Positions 1-8,929 of a DNA stretch of 64,000 nt are shown in pieces. This DNA comes from Granulosicoccus antarcticus IMCC3135 (GTDB taxonomy: Bacteria > Pseudomonadota > Gammaproteobacteria > Granulosicoccales > Granulosicoccaceae), in assembly GCF_002215215.1 (NCBI RefSeq), contig NZ_CP018632.1:2662501-2726500 (forward strand). The letters are read 5' to 3'. A program made the position numbers and the translations under genes. Position 1 is the first letter of the stretch, and the number at the start of each line of letters is the position of its first letter. The notes beneath the pieces are model-generated. The model saw only the letters and a program-made list of their open reading frames with translations. It searched no databases and was not told where the DNA came from.

Positions 1-545
1 CCTGTCAGGAAGGAATCAAGAAGATCGAAGCTGATCTGGGCGGATCAGTTGACATCCTGGTCAACAATGCCGGCATCACGCGTGACGGAACACTGCAACG
101 CATGGAGCAGGAAAGTTGGCAGGCAGTTATTGATACGAACCTGGGATCCTGCTTCAACACCAGTCGTTGTGTCATTGACGGAATGCGTGAAAAAGGTTTT
201 GGTCGCATCGTTAACATTGGTTCCATCAATGGTCAGGCTGGTCAATACGGTCAGGTGAATTATGCAGCTGCCAAATCTGGCATCCATGGTTTTACCAAGG
301 CTCTGGCACAAGAAGGCGCCTCGAAGGGTATCACCGTCAATGCTATCGCTCCGGGTTATGTCGACACTGATATGGTTCGTGCAGTGCCACCTGCCGTACT
401 GGAGAAAATCATTGCCAAAATCCCGGTAGGTCGTCTGGGACGTGCTGAAGATATTGCGCGTACGGTTGAGTTCCTGGTTGCTGATGAGGCGGGCTTCATT
501 ACCGGTTCAACTCTTTCTGTTAATGGCGGTCAACACATGTATTGA
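1..545 (+). CDS. phbB: Acetoacetyl-CoA reductase, 3' part (5' end outside window)
   Basis: NADPH-dependent reduction of acetoacetyl-CoA to 3-hydroxybutyryl-CoA, the second step of polyhydroxybutyrate synthesis in the cytoplasm. The open frame enters the window at base 3 and runs to the stop at 543-545, so only about the last 180 of roughly 245 residues are here; the Rossmann glycine motif lies outside. Visible SDR signatures are LVNNAGITRD, the catalytic serine in IVNIGSINGQ, the YxxxK pair in NYAAAKSG and the GFITGSTLSVNGGQHMY tail typical of PhbB/PhaB. A general FabG is the alternative, but the ITRDGTLQRM stretch and the C-terminus fit PhbB better. A strong terminator follows. Confidence 0.85.
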   Translation, partial: CQEGIKKIEADLGGSVDILVNNAGITRDGTLQRMEQESWQAVIDTNLGSCFNTSRCVIDGMREKGFGRIVNIGSINGQAGQYGQVNYAAAKSGIHGFTKALAQEGASKGITVNAIAPGYVDTDMVRAVPPAVLEKIIAKIPVGRLGRAEDIARTVEFLVADEAGFITGSTLSVNGGQHMY

Positions 546-553
546 TCATCAGT

Positions 554-576
554 CCCAGCCTTATCGACAGGCTGGG
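554..576 (+). terminator. Stem-loop just after phbB
   Basis: A perfect 8-bp inverted repeat (CCCAGCCT / AGGCTGGG) with a 7-nt loop starts nine bases after the phbB stop. There is no clean T-run, so it may only protect the transcript 3' end. Confidence 0.5.
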
Positions 577-601
577 TTGATTGATTGTGACAGTGATCAA
601 C

Positions 602-642
602 GGCTACTCCCGCTTTGCGCAGGGGTGGCCGTTTTTGTTTTT
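602..642 (+). terminator. Rho-independent terminator downstream of phbB
   Basis: A GC-rich stem pairs 602-610 with 622-630 (two G-T pairs, plus an inner cgc/gcg stem) and is followed directly by GTTTTTGTTTTT. This is the canonical intrinsic-terminator layout and separates phbB from the large signalling gene. Confidence 0.8.
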
Positions 643-835
643 CAGGTTCGATAGTTCAACATTGTAAAATTTTCCAAGTTGCCTTATATCTTTTGGTTCC
701 AGAATCTGGCTGGTAAAGTCGGGTTTATCGGATCCGTCTTTTGTGAACTTGAAATGTTCGGTCGTCTGATTCGAAAGGTAAGGGGCCAATTGATGCAGCT
801 CTCGCTCTTCTAGAACAGGTAAACGTAGAATAGTT

Positions 836-3800
836 ATGACAGAGAGCGTGCAGCTCGCGGTAGGGCCCACTGGGTCCAGATCCCGATTCCCGATAGTCGC
901 CATAGGTGCATCGGCTGGGGGGCTGGAGCCTATAGAAGCTCTGTTGCATACCATTCCGGTCGATTGTGGGTTGGCCTTTGTCGTCGTGCAACATCTCTCT
1001 CCTGACTTTGTGAGCCATATGAGCTCCATATTGGGTCGAGCTACGGACATGCCCGTGTTGCTTGCCGAACAGGGGATGACCGTTGAGGTGAACTGCGTCT
1101 ACCTCATACCTGCAAACAAGACCATGACTATCAAGTCTGAAAAGCTGCAGTTGACGCCATGTGGAATGGAAAGGAGGCACAAGCTGCCGATCGATGCCTT
1201 TATGGTTTCTCTGGCTGCTGATGTTGGTGATCGTGCTATCGGGGTGGTGCTGTCTGGAACAGGCTCAGATGGAACGACGGGTGTTCAGGCCATTAGTGAC
1301 GCTGGCGGATGGGTGCTGGTTCAGGATGAAAAAACTGCACAATTTGACGGAATGCCAGGCAATGCCATTGCCAGTGGTGCCGCAGATGTCATCGGTTCGC
1401 CAGGAACACTTGCCGACTCACTGTGTTCCCTGGAGCGTAGTTCAAGCGATCTGACAGCCGAGTCAGAACGGATGATCAGAACCCAGACGAGTACCCATAC
1501 GCAAGAGCTAAACCGCATTATTGAATTGCTCAGGCAATTTTGCAGTATCGATTTCTCGCAATACAAACACAGCACAGTGGGTAGGCGAATTCGCCGACGA
1601 ATGCGGCTATTGAAAATAGATCAATTGCTGGCGTACGAGGTCTTGCTACAGGCGAACCCTCAGGAACTCGATGCACTTTACCGTGACATTCTCATAGGAG
1701 TCACACAGTTTTTCCGTGACAAAGAGGCATTCGAGTGTCTCGACGACAAGGTTCTGGTGCCGCTGGTGGAGAATGCCACTGCCTCGAAGAAACTGCGGAT
1801 TTGGGCTTGTGGAGTTGCTACGGGAGAGGAAGTGTACTCGCTGGCAATGCTCATTGATGAGCGTGTGTCGGCATCGAGTTCAGGCATAGAGGTCAAGCTG
1901 TTTGCCACCGATGTTCATCAAGGGTCACTTGAACGAGCCATCAAAGGGGTTTATTCCGCAGAGGCCGTGAACGATCTCCCAGGTGAACGACGGGCGAGAT
2001 ATTTCGTCCGTAAACCTGACGGCTACCACGTCACATCCGAATTACGATTAATGGTCGTATTTGCGGAGCACAATGTTCTCAAGGATGCACCATTTGCCCA
2101 ATTAGACCTCATCACTTGCCGGAACATGCTGATTTACCTGCAGCCCGAAGCGCAAATGAATGCGCTCTCGCTTTTTCATTTTGGCTTGAGGTCTGGCGGA
2201 TATCTGTTTCTGGGGCCCAGTGAGACGACCATCAGTCTCAGCGATGAATTCGAGACGATTGATTCACGTTGGCGACTCTTCAGGAAGCGGCGTGATATGC
2301 GTTTGCCTGTTGATACAGTGCGACATTTTTCCGTGAGCACGAAAATACAGGCCCAAACATCGCTATCGGGCCAGGAAGGTAGACAGCAATATATTGAAAC
2401 GTTGGACAGTAGCGATGATGGCTTGAGTCGTATAAGGGCGCTTGAAAATGATCTGGCCCTCACACAGGAGAGCCTGCAGTCGACAATAGAAGAGCTTGAA
2501 AGTGCCAATGAAGAGTTGCAGACGGCCAATGAGGAAATGCTGTCATCCAATGAAGAGCTGCAGAGTGCCAACGAAGAACTTCAATCGATCAATGGTGAGT
2601 ACCAGCACAATATTCTGGAGCTGAGTCTGGCCAATGACGATATGACAAACCTGCTAGCCATTACCGGCGTAGGTGTGTTGTTTCTGGATGAAAATCTGCG
2701 TATTCGTCGTTACACACCTGAAATGGCTCGTCTGTTCAGCCTCCAACAGCAAGACTTGGGACGTGCTATCAGCGACTTCAATCATTCTCTCGACTATCAG
2801 AGTCTGATAGCGGATGTGGAACATACGATAGACAGTGGCAAGCAGTTCGAATGTAATGTTCGTGATATTGATGGGACTCCTTATCTTATGCGAATCGCGC
2901 CGTATCACAGGCGTGACGGGGTTAGTGGCGCTGCGTTGATGCTGATTGATTCAAGCGCCATGGCAGATGTGCAAAAAGAGATTGCAACCTACAAGTACAT
3001 GTCAGATCAGACCGTGATCGGACAGATTCTGACGGATCAGGATGGGCGAATCCATTTCGCTAATCCGGCGTTGTGTAAAGTCAGTGGGAAAACCAGTGCA
3101 GAGCTTGGTCAGAGCTCAGTGCATAGTCTGTTTCCATTGTTGGATCGCGCGTTTGTAAAAGGTTTTTTTGAGCCATCTGCCAATAGGCAGGTCAAGCCTT
3201 TCGAATCCATATTGTTGTTGGATAGCGGTGTTTCGGTTCCAGTGGAATTGAGCCCTAATCTCCTGGAAATTCAGGACAAGACACTGCTTTTCATTGCCGT
3301 TCAGGATATTACTGAGAGGCATGAGGCCGCGCAGCAGATGAAGCTGTATGAAAGCGCTATAGAGGCTACTGACAGCGGTATTTCTATCGCCGACGCACGC
3401 CATCCGGATCAGCCGCTCATCTATGTTAACGAAGCCTTTCGGAACATGACGGGTTATACCTCGCAGGAGATTCTGGGAAAAAACTGTCGTCTCTTGCAAG
3501 GTATCGACACCTCGCCGGCAATGGTTGAAAAACTGCATTTGGCAATTGAGGCTCAGGAACCAGTCAGAACGGTGATTCTCAATTACGATCAGCATGGCCA
3601 GTCATTCTGGAATGATCTGATTGTCAATCCCGTCAGCAATGCAGAAGGGGTGGTCACTCACTTCGTTGCGGTAGCCAGCAATGTCACAGAGCAAGTCGAG
3701 GATGCGATGACCCTACAGGCCAGAGAGGCACAGGTCAGTACCATCATCAATGCGACGGAGCAGGCGATTTTTGGAGTGAATACAAAGCTTCAGGTCACGT

Positions 3801-5662
3801 TTGTCAACAGTGCAGCATTGGAGCTTGTGGGCTTGAGTATCGACGAAACTACCTCTGGGAAACGTTTGGACGTACTGCTCAACCTTGCCCCTTTGGAGCG
3901 TGATCTGGGTGAATACCAGAATGTTGCACAACTTCTGGACTCTCTTGTTTCCCAAGGCAAGTCCGTGCAACTTGATCCGATTACGTTGAGACGGGCAGAT
4001 GGCGCCATGTTCAGTGCAGAAATATCTGCCAATCCGGTGCTTCAGAAAACCGAGGTGACCGGTGCTGTGGTCATGATCAAGAATGTCACGGAGCAAGAAG
4101 CTCAGTCGCAACTTCTGACCCGTGCTCTGGAGCAAGCTGATCAGGCAAGTCGTGCCAAGAGTGATTTTCTTGCCAATATGAGTCACGAGATACGAACGCC
4201 TTTGACAGCGGTCATGGGGTTTACTGACCTGATGTCGATGTCTCTGGAGGATAAAGAGCAGATTGAAAATGCCAGTGCGATAAAACACAATGCCTTGCAT
4301 CTACTGGATCTGGTTAACGATATTCTGGACCTGTCCAAGCTGGAATCTGCACTATTGAAGATCGACTCGGAACTGGTTTCTCTACCGGCACTGGTGGCCG
4401 GTTTGAGATCAATGCATCAGATGCGCGCGGATCAAAAAGATCTCAGTTTCAGCTTTAAGTGCCTGTCTCCCGTTCCACATAAAATACAGACAGATCCTGT
4501 CCGGCTTCGACAAGTGCTCGTGAATTTGATCAGTAATGCGCTGAAGTTTACGATGCAAGGATCGGTAGCCGTTGAGTTTGAATCCAGGAACAGTATGCTG
4601 ATTATCTCAGTCCGCGATACCGGGCCGGGAATTGCCGCTGACCAGCTCAGCGAGATGTTTCTACCATTCAGGCAGGGGTCGCTGGGGGCGAGTCATGGCG
4701 GGACAGGCTTGGGTCTGAGTATCAGCAAACACTTGATGGAGCTGCTGGGTGGCGAGCTGATGGTTGAAAGCCAGCTAGGCGAGGGCAGTGTCTTTACGGT
4801 CCGAATTCCGCTCGCAGATGAGGCTGATCGACGGCTGATTTCCGAGTTTGTGCAAGTGTCTGACGATCGATTGTTAGATCGCGATAATCCACCGACATCT
4901 CTGCGCGGCCATATCCTGGTGGCAGAGGATAATCTGGATGTGCAACGAGTGATCAGACAATTGCTGAGTAAGGCGGGAGCTACAGTGACCTGTGTGTCTG
5001 ACGGTGTCAGGGCTTTGGAGGCGCTGCGCCAGGCACCTGATGCTTTTGACCTTGTGTTGCTGGACATTCGAATGCCCCGGTTAGGTGGCGAGGAGGTGGT
5101 CAGGCAGCTGCAGGACTGGGGTTTCTCCAAACCGGTGGTTGCAATAACCGCTCACGCGATGGCAGGTGATCATGATCGATACAGGGAAATCGGATTTGTC
5201 GATTCATTGTCAAAACCGATAGACACACGCCTGTTACTGGCACGACTGGCTGCACTGATGGATCAGGATAGTGAGCCACAGCTCGCACCACAGCTCGCAC
5301 CACAGCTTGATGTGTTGCTTGTCGAAGATCACGATCAGAGCCGTCAGGTCTTGGTCAAATTGCTGACAAGGCTTGGTTGCAAAGTCAAAGGGGCAGCTAA
5401 TGGAGCTGAGGCCTTGATGCTTCTACGTCAATGCAAGCCACGCTTGTGTTTACTGGATATGGGCTTGCCTGATATGAATGGGCTTGATGTGATTGCAGCA
5501 ATGAGTAAGGAGGAGGAAAATCTGCCTGTGACATTTGTAGCCATGACCGGCAGTATCAGTCAGAGTGATCGTGAAGCCTACAGAGATGCCGGTATTGAGC
5601 AGGTGCTGGCAAAGCCTGTTGACATCGCTCAGATAAAATCCTTGCTGCAGACATCGCTGTGA
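836..5662 (+). CDS. CheB-CheR-PAS/LOV hybrid histidine kinase with two receivers
   Basis: A 1608-residue soluble signalling protein. In order: CheB methylesterase (about 18-205, catalytic S26 in GASAGG, H53, D145 in GTGSDG); CheR methyltransferase (about 222-490, SAM loop around 323-332 with ATGEE); a long Glu-rich coiled coil (about 530-595); several PAS domains (about 605, 720, 838, 962); histidine kinase (H1117 in SHEIRTP, ATPase G boxes DTGPGI and GGTGLGLS); receivers with phospho-acceptors D1410 and D1541. The third PAS (about 836-955) reads as a LOV domain with GKNCRLLQG, Cys884 being the predicted flavin-adduct cysteine. No chemotaxis genes adjoin it. The start at 836 lacks a clear ribosome site; in-frame ATGs downstream would cut into the CheB fold. 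A 12-bp duplication gives a QLAPQLAPQL linker between the receivers. CheB-CheR-PAS-kinase fusions are known; the flavin binding is inference. Confidence 0.92.
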   Translation: MTESVQLAVGPTGSRSRFPIVAIGASAGGLEPIEALLHTIPVDCGLAFVVVQHLSPDFVSHMSSILGRATDMPVLLAEQGMTVEVNCVYLIPANKTMTIKSEKLQLTPCGMERRHKLPIDAFMVSLAADVGDRAIGVVLSGTGSDGTTGVQAISDAGGWVLVQDEKTAQFDGMPGNAIASGAADVIGSPGTLADSLCSLERSSSDLTAESERMIRTQTSTHTQELNRIIELLRQFCSIDFSQYKHSTVGRRIRRRMRLLKIDQLLAYEVLLQANPQELDALYRDILIGVTQFFRDKEAFECLDDKVLVPLVENATASKKLRIWACGVATGEEVYSLAMLIDERVSASSSGIEVKLFATDVHQGSLERAIKGVYSAEAVNDLPGERRARYFVRKPDGYHVTSELRLMVVFAEHNVLKDAPFAQLDLITCRNMLIYLQPEAQMNALSLFHFGLRSGGYLFLGPSETTISLSDEFETIDSRWRLFRKRRDMRLPVDTVRHFSVSTKIQAQTSLSGQEGRQQYIETLDSSDDGLSRIRALENDLALTQESLQSTIEELESANEELQTANEEMLSSNEELQSANEELQSINGEYQHNILELSLANDDMTNLLAITGVGVLFLDENLRIRRYTPEMARLFSLQQQDLGRAISDFNHSLDYQSLIADVEHTIDSGKQFECNVRDIDGTPYLMRIAPYHRRDGVSGAALMLIDSSAMADVQKEIATYKYMSDQTVIGQILTDQDGRIHFANPALCKVSGKTSAELGQSSVHSLFPLLDRAFVKGFFEPSANRQVKPFESILLLDSGVSVPVELSPNLLEIQDKTLLFIAVQDITERHEAAQQMKLYESAIEATDSGISIADARHPDQPLIYVNEAFRNMTGYTSQEILGKNCRLLQGIDTSPAMVEKLHLAIEAQEPVRTVILNYDQHGQSFWNDLIVNPVSNAEGVVTHFVAVASNVTEQVEDAMTLQAREAQVSTIINATEQAIFGVNTKLQVTFVNSAALELVGLSIDETTSGKRLDVLLNLAPLERDLGEYQNVAQLLDSLVSQGKSVQLDPITLRRADGAMFSAEISANPVLQKTEVTGAVVMIKNVTEQEAQSQLLTRALEQADQASRAKSDFLANMSHEIRTPLTAVMGFTDLMSMSLEDKEQIENASAIKHNALHLLDLVNDILDLSKLESALLKIDSELVSLPALVAGLRSMHQMRADQKDLSFSFKCLSPVPHKIQTDPVRLRQVLVNLISNALKFTMQGSVAVEFESRNSMLIISVRDTGPGIAADQLSEMFLPFRQGSLGASHGGTGLGLSISKHLMELLGGELMVESQLGEGSVFTVRIPLADEADRRLISEFVQVSDDRLLDRDNPPTSLRGHILVAEDNLDVQRVIRQLLSKAGATVTCVSDGVRALEALRQAPDAFDLVLLDIRMPRLGGEEVVRQLQDWGFSKPVVAITAHAMAGDHDRYREIGFVDSLSKPIDTRLLLARLAALMDQDSEPQLAPQLAPQLDVLLVEDHDQSRQVLVKLLTRLGCKVKGAANGAEALMLLRQCKPRLCLLDMGLPDMNGLDVIAAMSKEEENLPVTFVAMTGSISQSDREAYRDAGIEQVLAKPVDIAQIKSLLQTSL

Positions 5663-5785
5663 TTTTTTGAAAATCAGTGACTGCTAACAAAAGTCTCAGT
5701 TCGCGATATCCACATCTCCAGACAGACACCGGGCAGAGGTCATGCTCGACACTCCGATGGTCGCTGAACATGATAATCTTGTGTA

Positions 5786-6268
5786 ATGAACCAGGAACAA
5801 TACAAGGCTGATCTGGCCCGTTTTATCCATGAAGGCGTGCGTGATATAGCCGATGAGACATCCATGCAGTTACTGGGTGAAAAGCTGGCGAGCTGCGTAC
5901 CGAAGGGGGCGTTATGGACGCTTTCGGGGGAGCTTGGGGCAGGCAAGAGCGTGCTGGTACGCTCTGTCATTCATGCTCTGGGTTACAAAGGGAGGGTCAA
6001 GAGCCCGACCTATACCTTGATTGAAACCTATGATGTCAGTGCTCAGCTGGGTAGTGCTATCAACAACATTGCGCATCTTGATCTGTACCGGCTACAGGAT
6101 CCTGCAGAGCTGGACTACCTGGGTTTTGACGATCTCATTCGCGAGCATGATCTGGTCATGATCGAATGGCCTGAGCAGGGTGGAGATCGGCTTCCCCGTG
6201 CTGATCTTCATATCTCTATCACCTATGGGGTCGAGGATCGGCGGCAGGTCGTCTTCAGTATCCCCTGA
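5786..6268 (+). CDS. tsaE: tRNA threonylcarbamoyladenosine biosynthesis ATPase TsaE
   Basis: ATPase that works with TsaB and TsaD to make the t6A base at position 37 of ANN-decoding tRNAs. The 160-residue product has the Walker A motif GELGAGKS, followed by the family hallmark KSPTYTLIETY and the downstream HLDLYRL segment. Length is normal for TsaE. In many gammaproteobacteria tsaE lies directly before amiC and mutL; here an SDR gene with its own 190-bp upstream region is interposed, so tsaE probably does not cotranscribe with amiC. Confidence 0.93.
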   Translation: MNQEQYKADLARFIHEGVRDIADETSMQLLGEKLASCVPKGALWTLSGELGAGKSVLVRSVIHALGYKGRVKSPTYTLIETYDVSAQLGSAINNIAHLDLYRLQDPAELDYLGFDDLIREHDLVMIEWPEQGGDRLPRADLHISITYGVEDRRQVVFSIP

Positions 6269-6460
6269 GAGGCGATATCTGATGCTGGATTACCCGTTGC
6301 TCAAGACCATTCAACACGCCAACGATACTCTCTATTTATCGTGTCAGTTGCACTGAGTAAATCCCCAGTCGGGATAATGGGGTATTGGGCGGCTAACGGG
6401 TTCTTCTGAAGCTTGGGTGCAGTACACTGATCAACAGCTTCTGAAATACCGAGATCAATC

Positions 6461-7333
6461 ATGTCACTAGCAGGAAAAACGCTGTTCATGTCCGGCGGTA
6501 GTCGCGGGATCGGATTTGCCATCGCCAAGGCTGCTGTTGAACAAGGTGCGAACGTGGCCATCGCCGCCAAAACTGCCGAACCACACCCGAAATTACCGGG
6601 TACCGTGTTTACGGCTGCAGATGAGCTCAATGAGGTGGGTCCGGGCAAGGCGATCGGCCTGGTCTGTGATATCCGGCATGAAGAACAGATTGAGGCGGCC
6701 ATTGCGGCAACAGTTGCGGCTTTCGGCGGCATCGATATTTGTATCAACAACGCCAGTGCAATCTCTCTGACGGATACGCCCAGTACGTCCATGAAACGTT
6801 ATGACCTGATGAACGAGGTTAATACGCGCGGAACCTATATGGTCTCGAAGCTGGTATTACCCTATCTGCAGGCATCGTCACATGCACATATTCTCAATCT
6901 GTCACCGCCTCTGGATCTCAATCCGAAGTGGTTCAAGGGGCATGTTGCCTACACGATTGCCAAATACGGCATGTCATTGTGTGTACTTGGCATGGCAGAG
7001 GAATTTCGGGAGCAGGGAATCGGTGTTAATGCCCTGTGGCCGATAACAGCCGTAGATACGGCTGCTGTGCGCAATGTCATCGGCGATGACCGGATGGCAT
7101 TGATGTGCAGGAAGCCAGAGATAATGGCAGATGCTGCGCTGGCCATATTGAATCGAGACCCTGGACAGTGCACGGGTAACTTCTTCATCGATGAGGAAGT
7201 TCTGATCGAGGAAGGTGTAACGGATTTTTCCGTGTATCAGAACGAAGGTGCAACCCGGCTCATTGCCGATTTTTTCGTGCCAGATGAGGTTTTTGAACGA
7301 TCTCCGACCCAGTTGGTACACGGTATGGGATAG
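6461..7333 (+). CDS. Short-chain dehydrogenase, HSDL2-like
   Basis: A 290-residue classical SDR oxidoreductase. It has the cofactor motif SGGSRGIGF (about 11-19), CINNASAI, the catalytic serine in LNLSPPL and the YxxxK pair in AYTIAKYGM. The LSPPLDLNPKW stretch and the C-terminal FFIDEEVL-EGV segment resemble the N-terminal domain of hydroxysteroid dehydrogenase-like protein 2; no sterol-carrier domain follows. The substrate cannot be told from sequence. It stands alone between tsaE and amiC with about 190 bp upstream and 140 bp downstream, so it looks like an insertion into that conserved cluster. Confidence 0.85.
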   Translation: MSLAGKTLFMSGGSRGIGFAIAKAAVEQGANVAIAAKTAEPHPKLPGTVFTAADELNEVGPGKAIGLVCDIRHEEQIEAAIAATVAAFGGIDICINNASAISLTDTPSTSMKRYDLMNEVNTRGTYMVSKLVLPYLQASSHAHILNLSPPLDLNPKWFKGHVAYTIAKYGMSLCVLGMAEEFREQGIGVNALWPITAVDTAAVRNVIGDDRMALMCRKPEIMADAALAILNRDPGQCTGNFFIDEEVLIEEGVTDFSVYQNEGATRLIADFFVPDEVFERSPTQLVHGMG

Positions 7334-7473
7334 AACGCCGTTACTGCGGCGCTTGTCACTGGACTTTCGCCGCACCTCTTCTATGCTTATGTCGGCAGAG
7401 CTGTCCCCGTTCGCCTTTTGTTTTCTTGAGGCGTTTCGGTGGCGGCTCGAAACTCCATTCATGTGAGGGTGTG

Positions 7474-8718
7474 ATGCTGACAATCAGAGCGGCCAGAAAT
7501 ATCAGGCAGTGGGTGCGACAGGCTGTTTGTCCATTGATACTGTTGGTGGCTGGCGTGCTTGGCGGTTTTTCAGGCTCATTGCAGGCCGCCGTCAAACTCA
7601 ATGGTTTCAATCTGGTGCAGCAAGAGAATGTCATGCTGCATTTTGACCTGGATTCAGCTAACGCGACTGCCGACGTATTTTCTCTGAGCAATCCCAACCG
7701 GCTGGTTGTGGATCTGCCGGAGGCGACGCTGGCGACGCCTATGCCGACAACAACCTTTTCAGAGGGAATTGTCAGTCGTGTACGCTATGCCCAGCATGGC
7801 AGTGACTATCTCAGGGTCGTACTGGACCTGCGAGGCGCAGTGAATCCCACTTATGAGCTGATTCCACGCCAGGGCGGGAAACGCCTACTGATCAATCTGG
7901 GTGTGAAGGGCACCCCGCAACTGGGTGTCAAGGATATCCCCGAGATTACCGGTCCGGTCGAGAACGTCATTGAGCAGCCAGCGTTGCGTAATGCTGTCGT
8001 GGCGATCGATGCCGGACACGGTGGTCGGGATCCGGGGGCTGTCGGCCAGAAGAAAACACTGGAAAAGGATATTACTCTGGCGGTGGCTCAGAAACTCTAC
8101 AAACGGCTGGAAGCTCGCCCCGGAGTTACGCCGATACTGATTAGAGATAGCGACGTCTATATCGAACTGCGTGAGCGCATGAATATCGCACGCAACAATG
8201 ATGCGGACCTATTTGTATCAATTCATGCAGATGCCATCAATCACAACCAGGCGAAGGGCAGTTCGGTCTACACCCTGTCTCTGGATGGTGCCAGTTCCGA
8301 GGCGGCAGCCTGGTTGGCGAAAAGCGAGAACGAAGCTGCCGCTTTGTACGGCGATATCGCGCTGGATCAATTTGAAAACAGTTTGCGCCAAACCTTATTG
8401 AATCTGACTCAAAGCGCCACGATGGAGTCGAGTATGGAGGCCGGTGCCGATGTGCTGAGTGAGCTGACGCAGGTAGGGGCGGTTCACAAATCGTCTGTTG
8501 AGCAGGCAGCCTTCGCTGTTCTGAAGTCACCGGATATCCCTTCAATACTGGTTGAAACTGCCTTTATCTCCAATCTGCAGGAAGAAAAGAAGCTCAAGAG
8601 TTCAAGTTACCAGGATGATTTGGCTCGGGCAATCGAATCAGGCGTGATTCGATATCTGGGCAGACGAGCACCGGCGGGTACCTACCTGGCAGCGGAGCGT
8701 CGCAAGCGAGGCTCGTAG
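7474..8718 (+). CDS. amiC: N-acetylmuramoyl-L-alanine amidase (AmiC/AmiB type)
   Basis: Periplasmic zinc amidase that splits septal peptidoglycan between MurNAc and L-Ala during daughter-cell separation. From the ATG at 7474 (GAGGG a few bases upstream; the adjacent GTG at 7471 is possible) the product is 414 residues with an N-terminal signal peptide ending near LQAA, an AMIN domain binding septal peptidoglycan, and an Amidase_3 domain with zinc ligands in AIDAGHGG, the glutamate in TLEKDI, HADAINH and the catalytic glutamate in SILVETAFISN. An upstream in-frame ATG at 7426 would bury the signal peptide. The gene precedes mutL, as is common in gammaproteobacteria. Confidence 0.93.
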   Translation: MLTIRAARNIRQWVRQAVCPLILLVAGVLGGFSGSLQAAVKLNGFNLVQQENVMLHFDLDSANATADVFSLSNPNRLVVDLPEATLATPMPTTTFSEGIVSRVRYAQHGSDYLRVVLDLRGAVNPTYELIPRQGGKRLLINLGVKGTPQLGVKDIPEITGPVENVIEQPALRNAVVAIDAGHGGRDPGAVGQKKTLEKDITLAVAQKLYKRLEARPGVTPILIRDSDVYIELRERMNIARNNDADLFVSIHADAINHNQAKGSSVYTLSLDGASSEAAAWLAKSENEAAALYGDIALDQFENSLRQTLLNLTQSATMESSMEAGADVLSELTQVGAVHKSSVEQAAFAVLKSPDIPSILVETAFISNLQEEKKLKSSSYQDDLARAIESGVIRYLGRRAPAGTYLAAERRKRGS

Positions 8719-8734
8719 GGCGGATTCTGTCCCG

Positions 8735-8790
8735 GAGCCTATCCGGGAATAGTGTCCGTAGTCGATCAAACCATTCTAGGGCAGGCTTCT
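8735..8790. repeat. Dispersed imperfectly palindromic intergenic repeat, copy 1
   Basis: The stretch shares most bases with 12762-12816: both read GAGC-YTRYCCGRGAATAG, then GWCCGTAGTMGATCA, then ATTCT and CAGGCT. The outer parts are complementary (GAATAG against ATTCT, GAGCCT against AGGCT), so it can fold as a hairpin. It lies between amiC and mutL. Confidence 0.7.
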
Positions 8791-8929
8791 GGAGCTGGAT
8801 GTGGCGGAAGTCTCGGAACTGTAGTGGCCTAAACTGCCGAAGCCTGCAAGGAGTGGACAACAGGCGCATAATGGCGGGCCAATCCGACACTGATGGAGTC
8901 TTGACTGGCTCCGATAGCATCCAGCGCTC

